Below, piece after piece: positions 11,310 through 23,820 of a stretch of 64,000 nt of DNA. Under the pieces are notes generated by a model. It was not told the origin of the DNA and did no database searches. It saw only the letters and a program-made list of their open reading frames with translations. Where the stretch lies: positions 40,345,335-40,409,334 of the forward strand of contig CM036191.1 in NCBI GenBank assembly GCA_020631735.1, read 5' to 3'. How positions within the stretch are numbered: position 1 is the stretch's first letter; every line of letters starts with the position of its first letter. This DNA comes from Saccharum officinarum (Eukaryota > Streptophyta > Magnoliopsida > Poales > Poaceae). The translations under genes were made by a program, and so were the position numbers.

Positions 11310-12171
11310 ATGGAGACCGGGCGACGCTGTATGTGGGGCCCGAGCTGGTCGGCGTCGCAGTCGCTCCACGAGAGAAGTACGGTCGCTACGTACTGCAATC
11401 CTTGAGCGTGCCAAAATTTGCTGCTGCTTCATCTGCTAACTGCTCGGATGGAGTGATGAAATTAGTATGGCAAAGCTCCTCCGCACATGCTCCGCGGCTT
11501 ATTGAGGACGAAGCATCAGCAGCAACTATGTCTTTTCCACCCTGGTTTAAACTTTCAAACTCACTGCAAACTAACTTTCATGATTACTTGCTGAATTCTA
11601 AGTGTGTACCTACTGAACATAGTCAAAGCTTGGAACCTACACCTAAGAAAAAGCGAAAATGTGTTGATTCTAGTTCTGGAGCATCTAAAAGGTAATTCCT
11701 ACTGGTGCTGATTTTTTGTTACAATTATTGAATACTTAGTTTGGCAACTAATCACTTTACTTTAACATCACAATAGCCGTAGCATTGAGATTTCAAGTAA
11801 GAAATGGGGCAAATATGGTGATTCAAACTCTGGACCATAAAAAAGTAGACATCTAATTCTGAAATTCAATTTCTCCAAACTTTTTAGTCTCATTTATACT
11901 ATATTCATTGCTGCCATACATGCATAATTGTAGGTCTAGAAGTGGTTCAAATCAGCCTGAATCATTTCCTATTGAGGTCAATGCCAAAACAATTGTGAAA
12001 GCCAAAAAAGAAAGTGAAGGCCAAAGCGAACAACAAAGAGGCTGCTAGAGGAGGTGCAAAGAATGATATTGTGCCATTTGACAGCCCATTAGTGGCCACA
12101 AGAAGCAAAGCAGAAGCTCTTGCCAGCCCTACAATGGCCACACGAAGTAAAAGAAGGCTTAGTCTGTGATC
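11287..12171 (+). pseudogene. Two-exon gene-like fragment with basic, NLS-like C-terminus; unidentified
   Basis: The first segment (11287-11692) reads RSRIYTWFDGDRATLYVGPE and ends PKKKRKCVDSSSGASK at a GTAATT donor. After an AT-rich intron the acceptor TTGTAG at about 11934 leads to RSGSNQPESFPIEV. A one-base shift near 12000 is needed to reach the likely true C-terminus KKKVKAKANNKEAARGG ... ATRSKAEALASPTMATRSKR, ending at the TGA near 12170. Basic clusters suggest a nuclear or DNA-associated protein, but I do not recognise the family. Followed by AT-rich, 3'UTR-like sequence up to the TIR element at 12340. It may be a broken host gene end or exons captured by a transposon. Confidence 0.4.
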
Positions 12172-12339
12172 TGAATATGAATATCCTAACACTATTTATG
12201 TACGAAGTTGTGCCATTAGTATTAGATCCTGTGTATGTCTGAACTTTAAAATTTATGTATGGACAACTCAATTTTAGCGAATCTATGTATGCACCTGTTC
12301 TAATTCTAAGCTCATATGAATTGTTCATCTTAATTGTTA

Positions 12340-14491
12340 CTAGCAAAAGTGCCCGTGCGTTGCGACGTGTTGTCCACATTTACCATGATGCTATTGATGC
12401 CTCCCGTGCTGTTATCTTTCATCAAAAACTGCCTCACCTTATGCATGGTCACACTGGGTGGGGCTGAGCTCACTGTGGACTCCTAGTGTGTTTGGACATG
12501 CGTTTCTCTAACTCGCATGGGCGTAGGAGGTTTAGAGATTTATCTAATGATCGTGTCATGCATTTGACGATCGGACTCTACATGATGCTTTAACTATTAC
12601 ATATTTTTTTGTTATATTATATATAGAAAAGGCCGAGAGATTGTAGGATAAGAAAGTAAGATGTGCTAGTGCTATACAAATTATTTTCTTAATGCGTAGT
12701 GTCATGCATGTGCAATAGCTTCACAAACATTATTTTTGCTTGTTCCTCCCATCAACAATCCACACAAAACAATTTGAACCGTATTCGATCCTCACCTTGA
12801 TCTATAGAGGGTGTGTTTCGAAAGAAATTCTTACTCTGGAGGCATAGGGTACCAAGATGCATTCTCATATGTTGATTTGGACCCACTAATATACTTACAA
12901 TCTTGCTCAAACTCTCCTGAAATATATACAGTACACGACGTATCACCATGTTTTCCTAAACGTTAAACGGTAAACAGTCGATCACTCTTCGTTTAGCGTT
13001 TAGACCATTAAAACGGTATTTAAACGGAGTTAAACGGCCTAAACGATTTTGTACAATAACAATAAAATATACATATTTATGTACGTAAAAATAAAATTTG
13101 CTAGAACTCATACATATTTACACATATAAAAATCAAATATTCTACCAAATAATCTTGTTGGAAGAAATCTAAATCCCACAACACTTCATATAATTATAAT
13201 GTTAATTAGTTTCATGTTGATTGTGATAGACGTAGTCCTTTAATTCACATAATTATGGATTAAATGGTTGTTTAGCTTATTTAATCACGTTTAATCTGAT
13301 TTTGTTTAGACCATTTAGACGGGATTGAACGGTTTAAACGGGTTTAAACGGCCCAACCGTTTAATTCACTATTTAGGGCCTAAACAACATAGCTGACTTC
13401 TGTTTACCGTTTAAATGGTATTTAAACGGACTAAATGGCCGTTTAGACGAACATTTCACCAAACTGTACCAAATCATATAGTGAGCATGATTGCACGATG
13501 AAGGGTTATTAAACTTAAATAACCATGGACTTCTATTTAAGATGTAATGTCTATGGATGTGCTAGCACACTTAGGTTGAATCATGGAACCGCATCACCAT
13601 GCATACGGGTGGGGTTCCGTCGCAGACAGGCCATACACATAGTTCATTAAAGGAAAAAAAGGCGTACTTGAAAAAAGACGCATCAACAAATGGAGTACTT
13701 GCTCTCCGTCAAAAAAAATCAGATGGCTTGCGTGCCCAACAATTAAAGTCCGGAACTGGATAGGACTGTGGTCCTTATCTAAATATATAGAACTATGTAC
13801 AACTTCTATACCAATTACAGATTTCGTATAGGAATATGATCCTGGCCTAAATAAGACTACATACGACATCTAACAGTCTATATTAAATATATATTACTTA
13901 GAACTAGAATTTATTAATTAGAAAAAATCTCAATCGAGATAAGAAAAAACACAACTCTTATATATAACTAATTAATATATGTCCATCACATGACGTGATG
14001 TTTTTTTTATCAATACAAGTCCTACTCCAATTCTGCGGTCTAATGAATACAATGCTCTCACAAAAAGAAAATAGATGTATCTCTATAATCCCTAAGAAGG
14101 GCTACCATGTAAAGTCTTTCATCATAATCCTTGGTAAACAGATCAATCCTTGATGCATCCACATTTTTAATTTGGAGGGAAGAACCAGCTGCAGGGTTTT
14201 TCTCACATAGCAACAAGCATGTGTTGAGTAGTGTAAGAGTTGTGCTTGATAGTGTGTTCCGAGTATGCTAGGATAGTTTCAACCATGTATAATTTGCGGT
14301 CACCACGGTGCCCACTTAAGTTTTTACGATAAATACCAGTGCTCCAGATATATATTGAAAAATAAGAGAGATCAGTCATTGACATGTTAGCAGCGAACTC
14401 CCTACTGACTTTAATTCGAGACTATAATCACAACTTACTACAAATATTTGATAGTTGTTCTCCCGTTGCAACGCACGGACATGTTTGCTAG
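12340..14491. mobile_element. 2.15-kb TIR DNA transposon with TA flanks, non-autonomous
   Basis: The left end CTAGCAAAAGTGCCCGTGCG and the reverse complement of the right end CTAGCAAACATGTCCGTGCG pair as about 30-bp imperfect inverted repeats, continuing TTGC(G/A)ACG. Both are flanked by TA (12338-12339 and 14492-14493). No transposase reading frame is seen. A TA duplication would fit Tc1/mariner-like elements, but the family cannot be fixed by eye. It carries a nested AAACGG-rich repeat. Confidence 0.6.
12955..13465. repeat. AAACGG/CCGTTT-rich element nested in the TIR transposon
   Basis: Left arm CCTAAACGTTAAACGGTAAA and right arm ending CCGTTTAAATGG...CCGTTTAGA are built of inverted and direct copies of TTTAAACGG on either side of an AT-rich centre. 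The arrangement resembles a small DNA element with subterminal repeats. I could not find a clean target duplication. Confidence 0.45.
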
Positions 14492-14794
14492 TAAGAATAT
14501 AATATAATAACCTGTTGTACAACTTGCACCTTATGTGGCAATAGACGAACCATATAATAACCTATACGGTACTTATGGAGAAAATCTAATAATTCGCTAG
14601 GTTAGTCCACTTACGTGATGGATTATCAGTTGGTCAGAATTCACGATAACCGGTAACGGTTGACAGTGGCTTGATAATGGGCTGGGAGTGGGATCCCGTC
14701 GAGATACACGAACACTGGTTTAGCATGTTGCAAACAAATTTTTTTCTTGAGCAAATGAGGACAACGGCTACCTCGTCGATTGAGTTAAGCTTCC

Positions 14795-15411
14795 ATAGAT
14801 GAATGGCGTTACTTCCCGTCCACCAGCTGCAGCACCTCGCCGTCGTCGGTCCACGCCAGGTGGCGTGCTGGCCCAGGTAGAGCTCGTCGGAGGTGTGGTT
14901 GGAGAGCACCTCTCAATGAGCGTGAGCTCGAGCATGGTGGTGAAGCGGTCGGGCACCGTGTCGAGGAAGAATCTGTCTGGGTCGGCCTCTAGCTGCGCCA
15001 TCCCCAAGGAGCCCGGTAGCGGCACGAACTGACAAACCGGCGGCAGCGGGTGGGTCAGTTGGGCACGAACCCGATGTAGCTGTACTAACCAAAAGCGCTG
15101 AGGCGATCCAGATGAGCGTGGGCAGTGACTCGGCGAGATTGGCCACGGTGTCGAGCTGTAGCCAGCATGCCAAGACGTGCTAGCGGTCGCCATGGCCGAG
15201 CTGGCAGACGTCGGCCCACCACGCCTGCAGCTGCGTCGGCGGCCACCGTGTACAGGTAGTCCTCCACGTGCAGGTGCAGGGCGCTGGTCACGCCGCTGCT
15301 GCCGACGGTCCGGGGATCCTGCTTGGATGTCATCCCTTGCTTGGCGAGCTCGTTTGGCAGGGACTGGTCGGTGAATGTCCACTCAGAGTAGATGGCCGAT
15401 GACAACTCCAT
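14795..15411 (-). pseudogene. Lipoxygenase (LOX) C-terminal-domain fragment, frameshifted
   Basis: On the minus strand the fragment opens MELSSAIYSEWTFTDQSLPN, the plant lipoxygenase motif MELSS.xY..W.FT.Q.LP. It continues in shifting frames with HVEDYLYTV, WWADVCQLGHGDR, LIWIASAL, YIGFVPN, PDRFFLDTVPDRFTTMLEL, LSNHTSDELYLGQHATW and WTDDGEVLQLVDGK. These are in family order and cover roughly 200 of about 870 residues. At least four frame changes or stops break it. In an intact LOX this enzyme oxygenates linoleate/linolenate; the iron-binding C-terminal end is absent here. No intron is seen inside the piece. It lies between a TIR element and an LTR, both of which may have cut it. Confidence 0.85.
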
Positions 15412-15419
15412 GGTTCAGT

Positions 15420-18400
15420 GATTCACGTGGTCACGCGGCCGATCATGATATGGTCGAGCCTCCTACACGCTCTTTTTGAACTGGGCGTCTAGTGCACCCG
15501 TCGCCTTATCTACGGGTTCTTCAGTATCGCCCTCGATGTCACGATGCGCGGTTCGTGAGGCCAGCGTCAGCGCGGTGGCTGTCGATGACAAATTGCCTGA
15601 ACGGATTGAGGGTTGAGTCTCCGTAACCGAGGAGCAACGACGATTCGAATCGATTAAAACCCAGCTGGGGATTGCCAACCTCATGACATATGTAGGTCCT
15701 AGACCTACATATATCAAACTTCACTCGGATCCTCCAAAACAGGAACGGGTTCGCGCCACCTGAGAGCACAGTACTCCACCATCCTACCTTATTCTAGTAC
15801 GGTGGGTACATGCTACTCTCGCCATCTCTCCACTCCCAGTGTGCGGTTGTCCTTTCCCATAATGGAATAGCCAAGGTATTAGGCTTACCGGAGTACGTGG
15901 ATAGTACTGCAAAGTCTCGACCACACGGAGGCCTACAACGAACGGTTCTTAATTGACACAGATGGAACAAGCACGACTAGGCAACCCTATTGGCTTAACC
16001 ACCAAAAGCATAACCCATGTCCCGTCTGGTCTCCAATTTAATCCATATTCATATTGAATCCTCAGACGTCTCCTGAGTAAAGAACCATTATGAATGATGA
16101 ACTCATCACCTGACCCTATCAATCTAAGCATGGCTAAGCATTACTAGCCTATTACTACAAAAGGGTTACAAGGAAAGTGTTGAAATATCAAGGTAATCAT
16201 ACGGCAACGGGTTTCAATCCAATCCCTATAACTTAATGCACATATTATAGGACTCAAATGATAAAAGCATTTGTAAACCACAGGGAAGGGTTGTATGCTC
16301 CGGGGCATGCCTGTGTTAGCAGAGGAGTTAGGTTCTTTTGATGAACCACAAATGTCGAACCTAACTTCCACCGATGGTTGTTCTTCTGCTGGGATTTGAT
16401 CAATGGTCACTTCCTCGCCTTCGGTCACTACACGTCAATATAAAGTTGTGCTTGAGATGATGCATGACAATGCATTGATGACAACCTAACAAGCTTAATT
16501 AACTTCAGTACAACTTTCCTTCATGGTGCTATTCAAGTTGATTAGAAATATAGTTTTAGTTATTATTATCATTATCACTAAGTTGATTATGATCATAACA
16601 AGAAAGTGATTAAGTTGCCAAGGAACATCAAAGGGGTTAGTGTTCCAAGGTCCACAATCAATCCCAAAATCACATCAAAGTTAATTAAGGGTTTATCTTC
16701 ATCATTTTGGTAATTATAAATAAATAATAAAGGCACTTAAATTTAGATGAATAACTAAAATTATTAAAATAGTACCAAAATGTTTGCAAAGGCAGGTCTA
16801 AGCATGTAAGGTATACACAAAAAAATTCATGACCAAAAGATTATTATTTTAGCCAATAAAAATTATACAAGGTCCATTATATAATTAAAAGAGGTAATTT
16901 TTAAGCAGGTAAAAACTATAGATTTTCATGAATTCATATTTTTCCTAGATAGAGCATATAATGAAGAGGTTACACAAAAAATTTCATAATTTTATCACAC
17001 TTCTATGATTTATTATCAATTAAACAAGAATCAACATGCTTAATCATTTTTAGAAATTCGAAAAAAGAATAAAATTCATTTTGTACACGTAAGCAGTTAG
17101 CCACTGCGACTGACAAGCGGGACCCCCGGTCAGCGCACAGTGTCACCGCGCTGACCGCAACAACTAGCCGAATGATCGGCGATTTCTCGCTGGCGATGAG
17201 ACCTGCACCTACGTGTTCCCCTTGACCTCACGCACACGCCTAGGCTACTCGTTGAACGAGTGAGAGCTCTGCACGAGCTCGCCCGTGGCCATGGCGGCAC
17301 GACGGTGACGCGGTGATGGCGCTACGGTAGCGACCTAGCTAGGGCTCAGGTTAGCACCAGGAGCTTACCGCGATCACGGTCGGCTACTTGGTTGAAGCGG
17401 AGACGGAATGGAGGTGCATTGCCGGCGTTAAGGGCGAATCTGGCGGTGCGAACTGGAGAAGACAGCGGCGTTCCAGCGTGTCCTGCATGGTAGTGATAAA
17501 AAGGAGAAGCTAATCACCACCATGGCATCAAGACAAAGCTAGAGCAAAAGAGAGATGGGTGAGAGATCCAGCCGAATGGTCTGGCCACGGCAAGGTGGTC
17601 ACGGCGGTGATGGCGGATGGCCACAAGGAAGATGATGGCCTCTGACCAACTCCTACGGAAAGAGGCGGCGCAAGTGGGCTCAAGCAAAGCGCAAGAATGA
17701 GGCGGAGCTAGCTGTGAGATGGAGTGGGCGGAGGTGAAGTGAGGGCGGCGAATTTTGCCGACAAACTGAGGTGCACGGCGGTGGTGCTCAAAGAGAAAAA
17801 GAGCGAGACGACTGCTGGCGTGGGGTATTTAAAGGCGAGGGCGTTGTCACAACGTTGGCAGCACCTTCGTGAGCTCGGCCAGCAGGTAGCCACGCATCCA
17901 CGCGCAAGAAACGCTGCGGCGGCCACGGCAGACACTGGTGAACAGAGAGAGAGGGAGAAAAGAGACGGACGGCACCGGGGTACTGTTCATGTCTGACAGG
18001 ATAACTTCAGCTCGCTCATTCTCATGATTCTGTGCAACAACTTGATCCTCGCCAAGAATAAAAGTTGTTCACCTATGTGTGATCTCCATCTTTACTTTAA
18101 GAACCATCTCCTAATTCTAAGTAGTTAGAGAGATCTATGATCAGGAATAGGGGTACATTGAAACTGAAGTCAGCATCATCAGTTAGGGTTTTGAAAACAG
18201 TTTTGGATTAGCATCTTTGCGCAATTAATTAGATGCTAATTACTGATCAATCAACACAACTAATTACACATTATCATAACTCAAAAATTGTACCACTCTA
18301 TGGTGCAAAAGTTGGACAACTTTTATTTATGAAAGTTCATCTGAAAATTCTCCAAAAATAGAACTTAGTAGCTGTTTTTCCATGACTAAGCCAAAATTGT

Positions 18401-18797
18401 TAACTGAGGGAAAGTCAACACTAAATTAGATATTTGGAGTCCAATTTCATCGTTTTTGGCTTGGACACATCATTCCTTTTTTATTCTACATTATAAAGCA
18501 TAGTTTGTACTACAAAGTTTATTTTAACAAAATTTTATTTGCTTAAGCAAAATCACATATAGAAATTCACATAGAACCTTAATTATTATTCATGATATCA
18601 TTTCATGCAACACATGTAAATCAATATTCGCAACATAGGAAACACGATATATGCAACATATGAAACATCACTTATGTAACATATGAATGTTTATACTTGA
18701 AACATAAATTGCATTTATGACTCAATGCTTGGTGATTATGCTTCATGATGCACATGATCAAGTTGTTAACTAGGTGTTTAACACCTTGGGTGTTACA
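15420..18797 (-). repeat. LTR-type sequence, minus strand, 3' end truncated
   Basis: Minus strand begins TGTAACACCCAAGGTG at 18797, a typical gypsy LTR start. It continues through AT-rich U3-like sequence to a TTTAAATA box (17825-17834) and GC-rich leader sequence, then a long non-coding tail. No matching LTR 3' terminus is visible; the sequence meets the lipoxygenase fragment at about 15420. On the right it abuts, and seems inserted into, a Mutator-like repeat. No internal (gag-pol) sequence is attached. Confidence 0.6.
17825..17834 (-). promoter_or_regulatory. TATA-like box in the LTR
   Basis: CTTTAAATAC on the minus strand stands ahead of a pyrimidine-rich, GC-rich leader, as in an LTR core promoter. 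Confidence 0.45.
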
Positions 18798-19520
18798 GGT
18801 GGCCCCCGTGTGTACATGTGATTCATTTACATACAAGGTCCATAGTTGGATGTTGCAATGTTAGTTGGGCAACGAAATGTAATCTACATAGCCAACCTCT
18901 AACAAGAGAGGTCGATGATGCCATCCATCAGTGATTATGGCATAAGGTTACTGTGGTCTCATTGTTTTTGCAAATTTTCTTGACATCAACACGATGAATA
19001 AACATCCAAGCAATGACTTTAGTCTATGTACCCTGCTCTCGGGCATCATTCACTTGCAGAAGCAATTACGTCTAGGCCATGGCAAGTATGAGGCAATCTC
19101 AAGTGCATGGAATCAGATGAGCAGAGCTCCATCGAGCCAAAGACGAGCAAAATTGAACTGTCAGGCTGTCTATCCAGTCTACAGAGAATATCACCGGATG
19201 GATGGGCCCTCAACTGTGGCTGCCAGTGGTCTATTCGTTCCATCCGCACCAAGGAAGGAAGGATAGATCGGCCGGCGGCATCCATTGGTTCCATGATGTG
19301 TGTCGTTTGCTTTCGTGACATGCTTAGAGCATCTATGGTTAGCGTATGACAGCAGCAGAGCATGCAGCAGGTGATACGGTGTAGCAGAAGACCAAGCAGC
19401 AGTAGGTGCGTGCCTGGCAGCAACAGGTGCATGCAGTAGGCGCAGACTGGCGGTCTGGCGCAGCAGCAGGCGTAGCAGCATGCACCGGTGTCTAGACGCG
19501 CGCGTTTGTCTGGACTTCTG
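18798..19520. mobile_element. Mutator-like repeat, copy 1 (right part)
   Basis: From GGTGGCCCCCGTGTGTACATG to about GGACGCTAGCTTAGCCCC it matches 34585-35815 closely, apart from two MITEs present only in the other copy. It contains a CAGCAG-rich stretch (19350-19480). The left part present in copy 2 is missing because the LTR ending at 18797 interrupts it. Confidence 0.55.
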
Positions 19521-19647
19521 GACGCTAGCTTAGCCCCTATTTTATAGATTGGGTGGTGTGGGCCTAGGGTAGCAGGTAGCACATATATGTAGTGGCTATA
19601 TCTAGTATCTGTTGTCTCGTGTCGACTAATGAAGTACCTTTTTAATG

Positions 19648-19808
19648 ATAAAGGGTATGTCTGGTACTGCTCCGCTCCACAATTTTTAAGTCTGTCCCAT
19701 GTTTTTCAGCCAAACATGTACAACTTCCTAAAGAGGTGCTTTAGAAACTAAAAGTTTTTGTGGAGGTGCCCCATAGTGGAGTTTATGGAGAGAGCCAAAT
19801 AGGCCCAA
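19648..19808. mobile_element. Small MITE with GGGTATGTCTGG / CCAAATAGGCCC ends
   Basis: The left end GGGTATGTCTGGTACTGCTCC pairs with the reverse complement of the right end (GGGCCTATTTGGCTC), about 160 bp apart. Target duplication is not clear (AAA-rich flanks). Confidence 0.45.
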
Positions 19809-20589
19809 AATAAAACCGACACAAATTACTGCATCAACACTCGTCACGTGCGGTGCAGATGATGGACTTAGGCAGATGGGTATAGAATGAAAGATGAGAT
19901 AAATGCTATTCCTTTTCCATATTTGTGGAGCTGCACCCATCATGGTTATTGGGCTTACCTTCTAAGCATCCTTACATTCAATATTTTTGGCACGGCTCCA
20001 CCTGAGCCCAGGCCAGACCAAAGAAACAAAAGCCCATTTGAGTTACTATACTAGCCCGTGCAGATGTTCCAAGCACTAAAACAAAAACTGGGTCTGGCCC
20101 GTGCAGCCGACCAAGAACAAAATGAGAGAAAGCTTTGGTGGTGCTGGCCAAAAGGCAAATTAAATTTCTTTCTCTATTTTTGTGCTTGTTTTTGAAGTAA
20201 TTTCTATTAGCGGTTGCTGGGGACTGTTTGTAGAAATTCATTTACATTGGCAGGTAACCGTACAGCCAGTGGAAATAATTTACCAGTAGTGCAGTCACCG
20301 CAAGTAGAAATACCCTACTTTTACTAGCATTTCATACTAGTGGTCCAAAATTGTCATTGGTAGAATAAACCAAAGTTTTACTTCCTTAAAAATCAGTTGT
20401 AAGGACGGGTGCAGCAAAGCACGCCATCGTAACTAGTAAATCTATCATGCCGATGCCTTTGCTCTCTGTTGGAGCTCCCATCCCAGGTACGGTAATAACA
20501 GTTTCACAGTTACCCCGCTTTCGCTAGATCACACAATGATCGTGAAGGATGCAAATTGTGTTCCAGATGTACGTGCATAGCAATAATAG
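19809..20589. other. No gene recognised
   Basis: Mixed intergenic sequence. The stretch 20210-20400 has CACTA-like wording (CCAGTAGTGCAGTCACCGC, ACTTTTACTAGC) but no paired ends that I could confirm. Confidence 0.35.
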
Positions 20590-21090
20590 TTCCAGATGTA
20601 CGGTCATCACACCTCACAGCAGGATCCCAATGGAGGTATGACAAACACAATCCTATCGGTGCACTCAAATGGTTTGTTACGTTACTCATACATTTTAGCA
20701 GATTTGGGGGGAAATGCCAGATGCCAAAGGATGGTAGGGAGGGAAATAAGGAATCAAGATATGCGTGACACGATATGTAGAATTAGTTATGTCATACGAA
20801 ATGGATGGTGGCAAAGCTGGAAATTGTGATAAGAAACACATTATTAGTTTTATAGTCTGCAAGAACGTTGGTTCAGAACTTTATCATTAAGACCTGTGCA
20901 TTCATCAGGAGTATGTAACTCTCTTGACTGTAAAAAGAAGTGCAGCACTGTAACTATTTTACTAGTTTGAGACACATTCTAGTTATTGAGAGATTGGAGG
21001 GTAACAAAAAATAGGCATGACTATGCCTTACTTCTTGATAAAAGCTGCATCAGTGGTTCTATAGATCCGTTGTTTAGCTTGTGATCAGGG
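20590..21090. repeat. Duplicated block, paralogue of 32330-32800
   Basis: Shared runs include GAAATGCCAGATGCCAAAGG versus GAAATACCAAATGCTGAAGG, TGTAGAATTAGTTATGTCAT versus TGTAGAATTAATTCTATCAT, and GAAATGGATGGTG. Similarity fades near 21090 and 32800. Confidence 0.6.
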
Positions 21091-22079
21091 TTATCCAGAT
21101 TTTACTTGGCTCTCTGTTTGTCCTAGCTACCACCAGCAAGAGTTATGGCTTTCACAATAAAGTACTAACATGTTGTGAATGGACCTACTGTTGAGTTTCG
21201 ATGGCCTTGCGCTCCAAAGTCAATCTAACACATGGTATATCCACACCCCATCCGTTGTAATTAAAGAGTCTTCCCAAGTTTGCATCACCACCAAAAGTTC
21301 CTAAGCACATTGAATGTTACAATTTTATGTAGCAACAATTTCTTACTTATATCATCATGAAAACATAGGAACGAGCTTCCCTTGTATTTAATGCTTGTAT
21401 CCTTAGATATCATTTCTCATTAGGCATACCTTGGGCTCTTTTGCTCTGTCGTTGTCGTCTCAGTTGAGCTCGCGAGTCACAACGACGAATCTCCTCTGGT
21501 CTCCGACCGAGCTTGTGGTATCATGTCTCCTTCATTCCTCGGTCGCCATTTCGGTTGAGCTTGCGGCGCCCGGACTAAGGCACAGGGGTGGGCAGCTCAG
21601 AAAAGGTGACACAAGGGGGCGATCATGGTGGGATGGTGGCAGGTAGGGGGCATAGGAGGTCATGAGAGGCTTTGGTGCGACCTGTGTAGGGGATGGAGGC
21701 ACCAGGGTGACAAGCGCAATGGAAGGCGACATAAGGGCGCCTGTGCGGGGGTATCAGCGGCGGATGTGCTTTCATGCGGTGCTTGGCTGTGAGGAAGAAG
21801 ATATGACAAGAACAAAGAAAGAGAGAAATAGTTAGAGAGAATGATCCTAGGTGCACATATGTATGACAATTGGTGCCCGCTGAAAATTATTACTAACAGT
21901 GTAAAAATATTAGGTCATCCCACACCTCTAAATGCCTTTTAACCAGACAAAATAATAGGATGGACCTATCCTGTCAACCACACACAGAACTAGGACAGTC
22001 CCATTTCAAAAGTCAGGGATGAAGCCATCCCATCCCACCTTGTCTCCAAATCAAACACACGCTAACACGTGTCGGTAGA
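21091..22079. other. No gene recognised; GC-rich patch at 21430-21780
   Basis: 21430-21780 is GC-rich and open in several frames, but codon content looks random and no domain is recognisable. The remainder is AT-rich intergenic sequence. Confidence 0.35.
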
Positions 22080-23145
22080 AGGTTGTAGATTTCTCAATCT
22101 TGGATGAGCGAAGGACCAATTTTTAAGCTTAGGAAAGTCCTTTGTTGGGTGATGGTTTGAATCAGGTTCTCAGTTGGGCAAACACCCTTTGAAAATAGAA
22201 TATACGAATGTTTTCAATATTGTTAGCCAAAATCAAGCTACAGATGCACATACCCTAAGTATGGTTCCTCTTCATGTTTCGTTTAGAGAATAAGCTACTA
22301 GAGAATATCCTTGTAGCAAGGGTTGTAAAAAATAAATTTAATATGATGAAAGGGATACTTTCTTTTGTCTTTTGAAACCTAATGGTCCACTCACATTAAA
22401 TTCCATGTATCTGACACATACCCTAAGTATGGTTCCTCTTCATGTTTCGTTTAGACAATAAGCTACTAGAGTGGAATAGCCTTGTAGCAAGGGTTGTGAA
22501 ACATAACTTTAATATGATGAAAGGGATAACTTCAACAAAGGGATTAAATTAAGTTGATATGTATATTTGGCTCTGGCATGTGAAGCTACCTCTGAAAATA
22601 AAGATTTTCTATTGTTCCTAAAATGAGAGGGGTGTGGGCTTTGTTTACCGTAACCAAATATAATCTACCAAGGAAAAATTGGAGCAGGAATAAATCTTGA
22701 GCCTTGTGTTGAAAGAATAAAACAATTCAACAACTATTTTTTGTTTGCACTTTTTTTCATTGCCCTTGTGCAAAGTTTCTTTAGTATGCTGTATATATAT
22801 TGTTTTAGGCTTGAAACCAACCTTAGATGTTATTGACCGTTTTCATAGATGCTACAAACAAGGTCGTGGAATAAACAACTCTTTGTTGTTGATAGGAGGC
22901 ACAACCATTTGCTAGTCAATATGGCCGAAAAGGAACAAAGTTGCTTTTAACAAATTTCAACCTAAATTGTTTTTGCAGATCTTGTGTAGGAACGCACTGT
23001 TATGACATTAGGTACAACTACAACTGTGAGACTACAACAAAGAACATATTCGCTAAGTGTGTGTCAAGAGCTAGAAGTGGCGGCTATGCACTTCTTTGCT
23101 TCTTTTGGATGGCCAGATAATGTTAGAATTAAGATTCAAGTTAAT
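22080..23145 (+). pseudogene. L1-type LINE ORF2 C-terminal remnant, copy 1
   Basis: In changing frames the plus strand reads VPLHVSF...NKLLEWNSLVARVV, then WHVKLPLKIKIF (the zf-RVT region), NLPRKNW, IWPKRNKVAFNKFQPKLFLQ, and finally CQELEVAAMHFFASFGW just before the end. These are the expected order for the end of a plant L1 ORF2, downstream of reverse transcriptase. Numerous stops and frameshifts are present. An internal 168-bp tandem duplication (repeats starting at 22248 and 22416) doubles the first motif. The terminal part is present again at 37556. Confidence 0.75.
22248..22583. repeat. 168-bp tandem duplication inside the LINE remnant
   Basis: The phrase ACATACCCTAAGTATGGTTC recurs at 22248 and 22416, followed in both by TTCATGTTTCGTTTAGA, ATAAGCTACTAGAG and TTTAATATGATGAAAGGGAT, with a few differences. 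Confidence 0.8.
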
Positions 23146-23820
23146 TTAATCATCTGTAATAAGTGGTTTGATTCCACTAGTTCTAAGGGATGATGCTAGA
23201 TTGAGTTCCTTTATCTCAAATAAAAAAGCAAACGTGTTAGTGGGTTGGAACGGAACATGTACACGGTCGTCAAATTGTGTCAGGAGTTTATTCAGCGACC
23301 ATGTCATTTGTTCCAATATGTATCAGATTCGAACTCTATACCACCGTTGGACACATCTTGGAATCAGACTTCATACCGTCGCTAGACTTTGCATTCTTGT
23401 AACTCAAATGAAGATGAGTCGTAATTTCAGATCACATATGGGATATGTGGAGACGTGAGGGAACTGTGCGAACTGAAAAAAAAGTCGTTCTGAAAAAATA
23501 CGTATAAATGTAATATTAGTAACAAATACATACACAGATAGATTTAGAACTGTTTTATCCATGTATTGTCGGCTTTAATCAGCTAGCATACGTTCTGAAG
23601 CACATATTTGCAACGTCTGCATACTGTTTTATCCCCGCTTGTGCATTTGTGCCATGAGCCCACACATGGAAGGACGAAGTGGTCCGTGATTTGTTCCCAA
23701 TGGAGCAGACCTGCTAGATGGGCTCGATTGCCATTACCTGCACTGCCAAGCTCAAAAAAAAAAACCTGCACTGCCTGCTGTTTGCCACCATGTGGTGTGA
23801 GCCAGACTGCCGGAAGATGA
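23146..23820. repeat. Module A, outer block shared with 37960-38610
   Basis: Shared with copy B over its length: TGTATTGTCGGCTTTAATCA at 23563 and 38342, then GAAGCACATATTT, GTGCATTTGTGCCAT, GGAAGGACGAA, and the site ending CTGCACTGCCAAGCTC (here followed by a run of A). At 23820 the sequence jumps to the copia-like gene fragment, a deletion or recombination junction relative to C. Confidence 0.7.

Noticed and set aside
14768..15382. 204-codon open frame as an independent gene
   Set aside because: Its sequence drifts in and out of the lipoxygenase frame; motif order across frames shows a frameshifted LOX fragment instead.
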